Of a DNA stretch of 64,000 bases, positions 36,099 to 46,124 are shown piece by piece. Made by a program: the position numbers and the translations under genes. Under the pieces are notes generated by a model. It saw only the letters and a program-made list of their open reading frames with translations, made no database searches and was not told the origin of the DNA. This DNA is from Bondarzewia mesenterica (taxonomy: Eukaryota; Basidiomycota; Agaricomycetes; Russulales; Bondarzewiaceae). The stretch is taken from positions 1-64,000 of the forward strand of contig SGPL01000064.1 in the NCBI GenBank assembly GCA_004802705.1, written 5' to 3'. How positions within the stretch are numbered: position 1 is the stretch's first letter; each line of letters begins with the position of its first letter.

Positions 36099-36861
36099 AA
36101 AAAAAATCATCGAATCTGGGTTCACGGTTTTTGTGACCGTTTTCGCTCTTCGTTCCAGTTCTGTCACTGTTGTATCTATCTTACATATTGCCCCCGCAGT
36201 GTCAACTCCACGCAAAGATGTACTTTTCTTTGTTCGCCCCATTTCCATGTAACAAGCATTTAGAATAGTAAGCGAGGAGTTTTCTGGGATTCAGCATTGC
36301 TTTTCTGCCAATCTGGATCTGCTGCGCATTCAAGTCATGCGATTGCTCGGTCGAAGCACAGTACGCACAAAGCACCTGAAAGTCCTATGGAAAGAAAATC
36401 TATGGATGGAGCCGCACATGCGTTTACAAATTGGCTATCCAGTGATGTGTGGGTAGTCACGAATAGCTCATCTCACTCGCATTCTTTCATTGCATATTAT
36501 TTTCCGCAGCTAGCTTCGCCATCTTGTCTGGGCCAAGTTAACGCTTCTCCATAGCTGATATCATAGCCCACTGGCGGATGCGTGACGTTCAGCATCGTGA
36601 TCTTGGAAGAGGTGCACAGGCAGCATTGCGACTATTGATAATTATCAGGTCGCACCGGAAGTTCGGGTTAGATGCAGATTGATTTGTTACCAGCCTACAT
36701 CGTTGATCCCCTGGTCCGACGGATCTGACTGCAAGGAGGGGGAGGGTGATCCGATGAACAGAGTTTGTAACTTACGAGGAATGGATTATCAATATTATTG
36801 AGACATTGTGGAAAGTACACTGTGACAGCTGACAGAGGTACTCTGACACCGGGCATCGAAT
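36099..36861. other. Intergenic region and left edge of the tandem duplication
   Basis: No gene seen. From about 36588 (TTCAGCATCGTGATCT) the sequence matches the region starting near 41213, which marks the left edge of the first duplicated unit. The DNase gene of the first unit ends at 36862. Confidence 0.5.
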
Positions 36862-38057
36862 TCACAATTGAGTCTTGCCAGATGTACTGGTTCCCTTATT
36901 GCAGTTCTTTGTTCCAACGCCCCCGTATCCACCGCAGTTAGTAGCAGAGCCGGTGTTGTCGAGGACAATTGTGAAGGTAGTGCCGTCAGCGAGGCGACCT
37001 GTACCTTGGCCATTCTTGTAAAAACCTGATGGGATGGTCAGTAGCGAGCAGGTACGCTCTGCGTCGATCACTGACCGGAAATAGTTCCCCCTTGACCTTA
37101 ATGGTGACATTAAATTTAACATCGGGGATTGCAGGTGCAATTATTGGAAAATATACTTACTGGAGTTCTGTCCTTTGGGAACACACCGAGTCGCGACGTT
37201 GGTTATAGTTTGGCCTTCCTTCGTGCTGGCAAATGGGAATTCGTCACACGAATAACCCGCAGTGAAACCTCTTCACAGACGGTGAGCAGATTGAACAGAT
37301 CCATCATCAGACCAAACTTACTTCTTCGCGCTACAATAGTTCGGATTGGACGAGCCGCAAGCGTTCTTCTTTCGGGCAGCCTGGCATTTGGGCACGCTGT
37401 CACGCTGAACAGTTAAGGACCACTCCTGCTTCTGGTTCTTGCAGTAGACGCCGTAGCACATGTTGTTCTGAGACGAACCGTCAGAATACATTAATGCGCA
37501 CGAGAGAAGAAGAAAAAGCTCACACAAACTTCATTGATCTTACTGCAATCAAATTCGAGATTGTATGCGATGAGCACGGCGCGGCTGACTGCATCGACCG
37601 TTTCTACCTTGCGCCATCGCATTGTCTCGTCATCATCCCAAGGCGACGTGTCATTGCCATTGAGCATGCGGGGGACATTGACTAGTTCTCGTTTCCCAGA
37701 CGAGGTGCAAGATCTATATATTTTGAGCAGGTTTATTCAGGAGACAAGGAGGGAGACTAGGAAGTGCTTACTCCTCGCAGGGATCGCAGCCCCCATCACC
37801 ACTCGCGCCATCGTCCTGAAGGCGAGAGTAGATTAATGGGTGATACTGTTGACATATGAGTTATATACATACTCGACGCATCATCCCAAAGTCCCGCGCG
37901 CCTACATAAACCTGTCCAAAAAAAACATGCGATGAGACCAAGGTCACCTGAGGGTAATGAAACAGTAAAAGTAAGTGCGTACATCACGAGCGACCACCGA
38001 TGTCAAGAATATGGTAAGGCTGCTGAGAACGAAAAGAGTCTTCTTGAAAGCGAACAT
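36862..38057 (-). CDS. Secreted NucA/NucB-type deoxyribonuclease, copy 1
   Basis: Predicted extracellular DNase of the NucA/NucB family. The ATG at 38057 opens a signal peptide (MFAFKKTLFVLSSLTIFL, TSVVARD). About eight exons follow: VYVGARDFGMMRR; DDGASGDGGCDPCEE; a longer one with RMLNGNDTSPWDDDETMRWR and YNLEFDCSKINEV; a Cys-rich one with MCYGVYCKNQKQEWSLTVQR; then AGYSCDEFPFASTKEGQTIT, whose CDEFPFAS is the NucA/NucB hallmark acid pair; then SQGGTISG; and a last one with DGTTFTIVLDNTGSATNCGG. All phases join without breaks, so the gene looks functional. It is paralogous to the gene at 41522-42719. The substrate and any self-protection are not visible. Confidence 0.82.
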
Positions 38058-38104
38058 GTTGGAGTGATATGGACTATTGCACTGTGTATATTCAACAGCT
38101 CTGG

Positions 38105-38112
38105 TATTTATA
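38105..38112 (-). promoter_or_regulatory. TATA box of DNase copy 1
   Basis: TATAAATA on the minus strand, about 50 nt before the ATG at 38057. The second DNase gene has TATAAA at the equivalent position (42770-42775), so the element is kept in both copies. Confidence 0.5.
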
Positions 38113-38439
38113 CACCTTGCCAATGGTGAAATACTTGTCAGCGAGCTACAGCAGCTATATCTCGAAGCTGTGACGACCCTTGTGTATCCTGTGTTTCACG
38201 GAGGCATCAGAGACTTTACCTTAGGGAGAAACATTGGTAGATGCGTTCATGACTTTTGAGGTTAGCTATTTCCTGGTTCGTCGGTTTCAAGAGCGTATTC
38301 CGGCGCCGTCCCATTTTTGTGTGGCGGTCCCAGCGCCCGCCTGAGCGCTGTCGACAAGTGATCACAAAACAGGATTGATGGCACTGAGACTTGGTCACGA
38401 TGCAACATCCATAATGAAATGAGAAGCTCCTAAGGGCCT

Positions 38440-40013
38440 GGCAAGATTTGCCCCGTCAAATTCTGACCGGAACGTGAAACAGAACACTTGTATCCGACCC
38501 CGCTGGGAAATAAATGATCAACCTCACAGTACCGATACGTACCGCGGCGTATGTGTGTTCAACCAGCATAAAACCCATGCAACATCGGGTTGACTGTCTT
38601 CCTGACGTTGATGCAGCAATGAGCGTCAGTGTGAATGCGGCATGAAAGGGAACTGAGAGAGGGGCTCACATGAGGACTTACTTGCTGCGATCGGAAACTG
38701 TAGACAAATTCCCAGACCGAGCAGAGCATATGGAAACCGAGTACCGTGTCATCCGTGATTGTGGAAACTGGAACGTCCTGCCCCATTTTCAGTGCCAGGC
38801 TATGCACAATGGAATGATGAACATACCTTGGACACGAATAACTGTTCCTTTCGATTCTGGACCGATGACAAATAGATTGAACAGAAGTTGTCGCTCAACA
38901 GCAGATGACAATGTGGCAATAACGACAAATAGGATAGAAGTAAATTCAAGTTAGTCTCACCGTGGCCGTGCCATACGCCGTGTGCAAGAATGTACAGCAC
39001 CTAGGCCGGGCACTTTATTGAAGTGGCGAAAGACGCAGATGAAAGCGAACGAGTTAAGAGATGATCGATGAACCAGCAGTGCAATGTTTCTCTCGAGATC
39101 TCGGCATGCCAGTTATTGAATGCCTGTCAATGAAGTATCGCACGTATGATCAAAAGGCTCTACGGACACTGCATACCCTGGATGATGTCGGGTGCATCGT
39201 GAACCTTTACCTCTAGAAGACGCCTGCATGTTCAGCTACATCAGCATCGCAGCAGATGAAGTCCACAGCTTCTTTGCAATGATTTTCGTCTCATATCGCA
39301 GCGTCAATCAGGATGGCTGTACATGGCTGTTCCAAACTGAGACGATCATGATTGCTTACGTGCCGATGAATCGCTGAATAGCCCAAAAAGGCGCGACGAC
39401 GAGTAGAACGGGGGCGGACTCCGGGCGGATCAGAAGTCCAAACTTCTCAGGACAGACTAACTCAGTCCAGCTCCACTCTGAGATTGGTGAATGAACTGAT
39501 GATATTGGGTTTCATGCATTTAGAGCAGGCATTTGCAACTGCCGATTGATATAAGGACAATGCACGGCGGACGCGATAGCTCTAGATCAAGGATATCGGC
39601 GTCAATTCTACCGAGCCAGGGTTCGACATGGTCCAGAGCAGAGCCCTGAGTGGTAAAAGAACTCAAAGAGGGAGTTCAAGAAGGGACAATTTATGAGAGA
39701 TGATCATCTACCATAGTCGCATTGTCGTGAAACCTGAACGGATCCGAATGGTAGCACATTGATGAGTACTTACAAGCACAGGAAAATGAAACGGCCGCTT
39801 TCACCATCGATCTGTCGGGTCGAAGACCGAGCAACGCGAACAACCCATTTCGCAAGTCGGTGATATGGACCAGCCATGGAACTTCTTTGCCAATAGGGTG
39901 GGATCTAGTAGGGTGGGATCTAGCGATAATTGGAGTAAAGAAGCACTTACACAGCGAGCGTTCTTGAACGGATCAGACGATGTACCCAGGTTGAACGGAA
40001 ACTTGTATGTCAA
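38440..40013 (-). other. Duplicated block with exon-like frames, left unit
   Basis: Between the DNase gene and the DJ-1 remnant. On the minus strand an exon-like frame at about 38690-38807 reads MGQDVPVSTITDDTVLGFHM and ends near a GTAAGT donor; the right-hand unit has MGQGVAMSTITEAHV at the same place (about 43290). Another minus-strand frame near 39780-39895 reads VPWLVHITDLRNGLFALLGL and reaches a GTAAGT donor. I could not chain these into a gene or name a family. They may belong to a third member of the duplicated unit that has decayed. Confidence 0.3.
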
Positions 40014-40136
40014 CTGTGAAACACTGTGACAAACGCCCTAACCCACCTTCATACGGCCCATCAATCGCTATTCTTCCTACGCAAAAGAACGCGACAAGAG
40101 ATGACGAGCTCATTCAAGGACGATTGAGAACGAAAG

Positions 40137-41205
40137 ATGGTAGTCGTCCTCCGAGTTGAGTTCCTGGTTCGCCGTGCTTACGTATTTACACCCGCTGACG
40201 ATCCTTGACGATCTCACGATCTCAGCGATGATTTGCAGCTGCAAGAGGCTGCAAGATCACTTGCAGAAGCTCGGTTTTGCAACGATGTTCGTAACGTTCG
40301 TTGGAGTGAATGGAGGACAAACCACTCTTTACCAGCTTATCCCCAGATTCGAAGGGGATGTCCGAATTGAGGCCGATGTCGGTATTGCCGCCGCAGAGCC
40401 AGTATCAGATGTCAACGTGAAGTATGTACTACAGGGTTCTTGTTGGACACGTAGCATCTCTACTGATCATTGCATAGATACGACGTCCTGTTACTCCCAG
40501 GAGGCTCGGTCACCAGTCTACCCAGGAGGGCCAGGAGCACTGGAAAAGGACGTGCGGTCATCGAGAAGATTGGTCAACTGGTAAGACTCTGAGCCACTAA
40601 AATTTGGATTCATTCACAGCTATTCAAAGCCACTCTGTCTGTTATGTAGGCAGATGCTGCTCAATGGATCATCGTGTTTTCCCTCGGAGCAAACTGCATG
40701 TACTGTCTCTTTTTGGATGAAATCGACTTTTGCGAGCAGTCTGGCTGCCGCTGGTAAGTTAATATGTATCAGTTCAATTGTCTCAATTTTCCGAGGTCCC
40801 AGCGGATGCCTGCTATCACTGAGTCGCTATCATGATTTTATTGACATGCTGGTAGAACTTTTTATATCCAGTGTCGGCCTCCTCCGGTAGATTGGACGGT
40901 AAACGAGCGACGACCCATCATGCATGAGCGTTCGGAGATTTCCTCAATCAATGCAAGTTTTTTGCTTTACGATGCCTACTTTGAGTAAACTAATAAAATG
41001 GAATACCAGGGCCCGCCGTCGATTGGCAGCAAAAGACTGCACTTGTACATGACGGTTAGTAATCGTCGACACAGGATTCACTGGTATAGGATCTATAACT
41101 GGTCTCCTGCGCGCCGGATAATTTCAATGGCGGGACACTGAGGTCGAGGGTCTCGAGTCTCTCAGGCGCGAGATTGTGACTGTCGGCAGGAAGGAGAGCA
41201 CGGTC
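40137..41205 (+). pseudogene. Decayed DJ-1/PfpI-SMI1 fusion gene, left unit
   Basis: Counterpart of the intact gene at 44092-45876. Recognisable parts are LQDHLQKLGFATMFVTFVGV, YQLIPRFEGDVRIEAD, VLLLPGG, VFSLGAN, SGRLDGKRATTHH and the PAVDWQ exon. Damage: extra bases in the VLLLPGG exon (about 40505-40545), an in-frame TGA at 40925-40927 where the other copy has Trp, loss of about 0.4 kb that removes the start of the SUKH domain, and truncation at 41205 where the second unit begins. The deletion joins GTCGAC to ACAGGATT, leaving a 2-3 base shared sequence. The GC-AG intron (40953-41009) is still present. Confidence 0.75.
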
Positions 41206-41521
41206 GTGGTATTCAGCATCGTGATCTAGAAGCGGTACACAGGCAGCATGATTACGATGTGCAGCTGCGACTCTGCGACTACTATTTATCATTATCAGGT
41301 CGCACCGGCAGTACTAGTTCGGGCGAAATGCAGGTTAACATCGCTACCAGTCTCCATCGTTGATCCCCTGATCCGACGGATCTGACTGCAAGGATTGGGG
41401 AAGGGTCATGAACAGGGTCTGTAACTTATGAAGAATGGCATGGATATATTCAATGATATTGAAACGTTGTAGAAGTATATCGTGACAGCTGACAGAGATA
41501 CTCTGACGCCGGGCATCGAAT

Positions 41522-42719
41522 TCACAACTGAGTCTTGCCAGACGTACTGGTTCCCTTATTGCAGTTCTTTGGTCCAACGCCCCCATATCCACCGCAGTTA
41601 GTAGCAGAGCCGGTGTGATCGAGGACAACTGTGAAGGCAGTGCCGTCAGCGAGGCGACCTGTCTTTTGACCATTCCTGTAAAAACCTAGTGTGATGGTCA
41701 ATAGCGGGCAGGTACGCTCTGCATCGATCACTGACCGGAAATAGTTCCCCCTTGACCTTGATGGTGACATTAAATTCAACATCGGGGATTGCAGGTGCAA
41801 TTATTGGAAAATATGTATACTTACTGGAGTTCTGTTCTTTGGGAACACACCGAGTCGCGACGTTGGTTATAGTTTGGCCTTCCTTCGTGCTGGCAAATGG
41901 GAATTCGTCACACGAATAACCCGCAGTGAAACCTCTTCACAGACGGTGAGCAGATTGAACAGACCCATCATCAGACCAAACTTACTTCTTCGCGCTACAA
42001 TAGTTCGGATTGGACGAGCCGCAAGCGTTCTTCTTTCGGGCAGCCTGGCAATTGGGCACGCTGTCACGCTGAACAGTCAAAGACCACTGCTGGACCTGGT
42101 TCTTGCAGTAGACGCCGTAGCACATATTGTTCTGATACAAACCGTCAGAATCCATTATTGTGCATTATTGTATATGAAAGAGAAAGAGAACTTACACAAA
42201 CTTCACTGATCTTGCTGCAGTCAAACTCGAGGTTGTATGTGACGAGCACGCGGCCGCCTTCGTCGACCGATTCTACCTTGCGCCATCGCATTGTCTCGTC
42301 GTCATCCCAAGGCGACGTGTCATTGCCGTTGAGCATGCGGGGGTGATTGACTTGTTCTCGTTTCCCAGACGAGGTGCAAGATCTATATATTTTGAGTAAG
42401 TTTATTCAGGAAGCAAGGAGGGTGACTTGGAAGTGCTTACTCCTGGCAAGGATCACAGCCCCCATCGCCGCTCGGTCCGTCGTCCTGCATGAGAGAGTAG
42501 ATGATGAATTGCATCGTCGAGATGTGGACGTTACGCATACTCGACGCATCATTCCAAAGTCGCGCGCCCCTACATCAACCTGACAAAAAAAACGCGATGA
42601 GATCAAGGTCATCCGAAGGTGATGAAACAGTAAGAGTAAGTGCGTACATCACGAGCGACCACCGATGTCAAGAATACGGTAAGGCTGCCGAGGATGAAAA
42701 GATTCTTCAAAGCGAACAT
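41522..42719 (-). CDS. Secreted NucA/NucB-type deoxyribonuclease, copy 2
   Basis: Paralogue of the gene at 36862-38057 with the same exon structure. Signal peptide from the ATG at 42719 (LFILGSLTVFLTSVVARD), then VDVGARDFGMMRR, DDGPSGDGGCDPCQE, RMLNGNDTSPWDDDETMRWR with YNLEFDCSKISEV, MCYGVYCKNQVQQWSLTVQR, AGYSCDEFPFASTKEGQTIT, SQGGTISG and DGTAFTVVLDHTGSATNCGG. The CDEFPFAS catalytic segment and all Cys positions seen in copy 1 are kept. Differences cluster on polar surface-type residues (for example VSRAVLIA against GGRVLVT). Introns and flanks are also similar. It is transcribed away from the DJ-1-SMI1 fusion gene, about 1.4 kb off. Confidence 0.82.
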
Positions 42720-42769
42720 GTTGCAGTGAAATGGACTGTTGCTGTACTGCAGCCTCAACAGCGCTGATG

Positions 42770-42775
42770 TTTATA
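42770..42775 (-). promoter_or_regulatory. TATA box of DNase copy 2
   Basis: TATAAA on the minus strand about 50 nt upstream of the ATG at 42719, in the same place as in copy 1. Confidence 0.45.
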
Positions 42776-42939
42776 CACCTTGTCGATAGCGAACTATTTG
42801 TCAGCGAGCAGCATGATGGTGAATCTTATGCATACAGCATTTCAGCGAAGTCTGCTTTTGCGCTGAGCGCCGTCAAACAAATGACCACAGTGCACGATCG
42901 ATGGACACTGGAACTTGTCTTCGAAGTAAATATTCGTGG

Positions 42940-43960
42940 TGAAATGACGAGCTCGGAAGGGGTCTGTCCTGATAAATCTGACCCAAAGCATGAAACAGAA
43001 GACGTGTATCCGACCCTAGTGAAAAACGAATCATCAACCGCATGCAGTGGCGTATGTAACTCATGTAAGGTTGAATTGCCCGTCTTCCTGACGTTGATGC
43101 AATACTGAGCGTCAGCGCAAATGAGGCAAGAAGGAAATCGTTACTGCTTGCCATAGAACTGAGAGCGGGGGTCATATGATGACTCACTTACCGAGATAAG
43201 AAATCGTAGGCTATTTTTCAGACCGTATGAGGAATCCACCATAGTAGAGCATATGGGAACGGGGCACGTGTGCTTCGGTGATTGTCGACATTGCAACTCC
43301 CTGCCCCATTTCACCGCCAGACGATGCAAGATGGAAGGATGGACATACCTAGTTGGACATGGTCCATTGTTCCTGTAGAAAAGCATTGGAGAGACATGAG
43401 ATGAAAAAGGAGTGCAATTGTCTGAGGTCTCTCGAGATAACTGAATAATGCATGTCAGCTGTTGAATATGAATGCCTGTCAACGAAGTGTTGCACGATGC
43501 TCGAAGAACTCTGCGGACACTTTGTCTACCAAAATGCTGTCAAAATCGTACTAGTAGCAAACCTTCACCCGTAGGGAAAATCATACCGAGCCACCTACGC
43601 ACCGCAGTAAATGAAGCTTGTAGTCAATAATTCTTGTCCGGTCTGGCAGCGTCAATCGGAATGGCTACTATTCAAAACGTTCAAGCTCAAGCTTATAATA
43701 AATGGTACATTGATGGATGCTTACAAGCGCAAGAAGATAAAACGGCCATGTAAGTAACACTAGCGACTATTGATCGATCTGTCTGGTTGAGGCTGTGAGA
43801 TCGAACAACGGGAATGACCACTTCCGACGTTGCAGCCTGGCGATATGGGCGGATCATGGAGCTTCCAATGGGGTTCATCAATCATTGGAGCAAACAAGCA
43901 CTTACATGACGAGCGCCCTTGAACGAATCAGACGATGTACCCAGGTTGAACGGAAACTTG
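42940..43960 (-). other. Duplicated block with exon-like frames, right unit
   Basis: Homologous to 38440-40013 but shorter. The MGQGVAMSTITEAHV frame (about 43200-43340) is disrupted by a stop soon after HMLYYGG, where the left unit continues. The counterpart of the VPWLVHITDL exon is also interrupted. This copy of the unknown third element therefore looks more decayed than the left one. No function proposed. Confidence 0.3.
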
Positions 43961-44091
43961 TATGTCAACTGTGAAACACTGTGACAAACGCCCTAACCCA
44001 CCTTCATACGGCCCATCAATCGCTATTCTTCCTACGCAAAAGAACGCGACAAGAGATGACAAGCTCATTCAAGGACGATGGAAAACGAAAG

Positions 44092-45876
44092 ATGGTAGTC
44101 GTTCTCTTCGAGTTGAGTTCCTGGACCGTTCGCTGTGCTTACGTATTTACACCCACTGACGATCTCACGATCTCAGCGATGTCGAGCGCGATGATTTGCA
44201 ACTGCAGGACCACCTGCAGAAGCTCGGTTTTGCAACGACGTTCGTTGGAGTGAATGGAGGTAAAAATAAATTTTACCAGCTTACTCCCAGATTCGAAGGG
44301 GAGGATGCCCGAATTGAGGCCGATGCCGATATTGCAGAGCTAGTATTAGATGCCAATGTGAAGTATGTGCAGGGTTGTTGATGGAGACACGTAGCATTTT
44401 CACTGATATCCCGTATAGAGACGACGTTCTGTTACTCCCAGGAGGGCCCGGAGCACTGGGAATGGACGGTGCGGTCATCGAGAAGATTGGTCAACTGGTA
44501 AGTCATCGCAGACTCTGAACCATTGAAATCTCAATTCATGCAAAGCCACTGTGTTTGATATGTAGGCAGACGCTGCTACATGGGTAGTCGCGTTTTCCCT
44601 TGGAGCAAACTGTACGTGCTGTTTCATTTTCTTGATGAGGTTGACTTTCGCGAGCAAGTCTGGCTGCCGCTGGTAACATGCATCGTCTCAATTTTCCGAG
44701 ATCTCAGCCGGTGCATGCTGTTACTGAGTCACAATCATGATTTGATTGGCGTGGCTCCTAAATGAAACCTGGGCTCAGAGGCTGATAGAGTGCTCTAATT
44801 ATTTTATCCAGTGTTGGCCTCCTCCGGTAGATTGGACGGTAGACGGGCGACAACCCATCATGCATGGGTTTTTGGAGACTTTCTCGATCAATGCAAGTTT
44901 TTATTTTATTTTTGATGCCTACTTTGAGTAAACTAATCAAAAACGGAATATCAGGGCCCGCCGTCGATTGGCAGCCAAAGACTGCACTTGTACATGACGG
45001 TTAGTGATCGTCGACATGTGGACACTCTGCAACGACTTGGTTATTCAAGTGTTTTTGACAAAAATAGGCAAATACTTCACTGCATACACGATCCCGAACA
45101 GCAAAAACGTCACGAAGACAACCGAGGCGCTCATTGCGGCTATGGAGATCACAGACATTCAACACACAACTGAACCCGTTCCCGAATCCTTTTCTGCCGC
45201 TCTCTCGACCGGCAGCAATAACGACAGCTCACACTGGCGCAACCTTCTCGAGGATCTTCGCGCTGTTGCCCAGCGACAAAGCACTGAGGAAGGCGTAGAT
45301 GAAGATGTGCTCGCCGCTGATCCCTTCATCCGTTTGCCAGCCACGGAGGCTGATATCCATGATGCTGAGGCACGACTCGGACTCCCTCTTCCCGCTGACT
45401 ACGCGACGTTTTTTGAGGGAATCCGATGGCACAGGATTCACTGGTATAGCATCTATGCCTGGTCTCTTGCGCGCCGGACAATTACAATGGCGGGAAGCTG
45501 ACGCCGAGGGTCTCGAGTCTCTCAGGCTCGAGATTGTGACTGTCGGTGGGAAGGAGAGCACTGAGTTGACCTTTGAACGTGTCTTGATCATCAGCGACCC
45601 AGACGAAGAAGGTATACTATTTCTCGTTGACCCGTCGTTCGTTTCGCGTGCCAAGGATGAAGTGGTACAACGAACGGGCAAGGCGGTCTCATTGGAGATG
45701 GTCAGCCCAGACTGGACGTGAGCCCATTCTATCTTCAATCGTAGATCGATGGTTACTGATAGACGGGCGTGAGCAGCTTGATTCTGTTCGTACCCTGGAT
45801 GGCGAGCACCAAGCAGTTTGACTCCTTTACTGCCTACATCGAAAGGAAGATCGGAGACGGTTCTGGAAGCGAATGA
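44092..45876 (+). CDS. DJ-1/PfpI-like domain fused to SMI1/KNR4 (SUKH) domain
   Basis: The DJ-1/PfpI (class I glutamine amidotransferase-like) part reads MVVVLFE, LQDHLQKLGFATTFVGVNGG, DDVLLLPGGPGALGMDGAVI, WVVAFSLGANLLASSGRLDG, RRATTHHAWVFGDFLD, WPAVDWQPKTALVHDG and KYFTAYTIPNSKNVTKT. That last exon runs on without a stop into HWRNLLEDLRAVAQRQ and the SUKH domain: IRLPATEADIHDAEARLGLP, LPADYATF, RESDGTGFTG, FERVLIISDPDEEGILFLVD and a final exon ending ERKIGDGSGSE. In the nucleophile elbow Ser (FSLGA) stands where Cys is normal. One intron (44893-44954) is GC-AG. The frame shifts at the T6 run 45409-45414, probably a miscall. The start is tentative. Exon-intron continuity supports one gene. 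Confidence 0.72.
45409..45414 (+). other. Frame break at T6 run in the SUKH domain
   Basis: LPADYATF lies in one frame and RESDGTGFTGI in the next; one T fewer joins them in the normal SMI1/KNR4 order. The same type of break occurs in at least five other genes of the window. Confidence 0.6.
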
Positions 45877-46124
45877 TACTATGAACAAAGAAGACATACA
45901 TGACGTCGTACTGTGAAGTTTCAGTCTCGTAGGTAAAGTGAGCGGCGTTGGTAGTCTTGGTACCAAGTAAATGAAAGGCAATATGAACTAATTTTCTTGT
46001 TATCTTTCTCCAACGGATAATACTTGGCCTATATAGATGACGGATAAGTATGACAGATTGAAATGGAACAAAATCAGTCAAGCTACTACCACTCATCGTG
46101 TCATAAACCAGCTACAATTTCGCA

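Larger units (their letters stand above)
36588..41205. repeat. Tandem segmental duplication, left unit
   Basis: Collinear with 41213-45570. Matching blocks, by eye: 36588-36900 with 41213-41560; the DNase genes (36862-38057 with 41522-42719); 38440-39380 with 42940-43680; 39720-40050 with 43690-44010; 40010-41050 with 43960-45010; and 41051-41205 with 45431-45565. Coding and non-coding parts both match, with many substitutions and indels, so the copies are diverged and not an assembly echo. The left unit is about 0.7 kb longer in its middle and lacks about 0.4 kb of the SUKH region at its end. Confidence 0.85.
41213..45570. repeat. Tandem segmental duplication, right unit
   Basis: Direct-orientation partner of 36588-41205. 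The right unit keeps the complete DJ-1-SMI1 fusion gene, which extends beyond the duplicated segment to 45876, so the breakpoint fell inside that gene (at GGGAAGGAGAGCAC, about 41192-41205 and 45550-45563). No terminal inverted repeats or target-site duplication were seen, which argues for unequal exchange or replication slippage over transposition. Confidence 0.8.

Noticed and set aside
36588..45570. Tandem copies as an assembly duplication or allelic haplotypes
   Set aside because: The two units differ by many substitutions, indels of up to hundreds of bases and gene-level decay, and they are joined by a defined junction inside coding sequence.
36588..45570. Tandem copies as a transposon-borne module
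   Set aside because: No terminal repeats, target-site duplications, transposase or reverse transcriptase seen in or beside the units.
45070..45876. SMI1/KNR4 as a free-standing gene
   Set aside because: No convincing ATG or promoter before the SUKH part; the open frame continues back through a spliced exon into the DJ-1-like domain.
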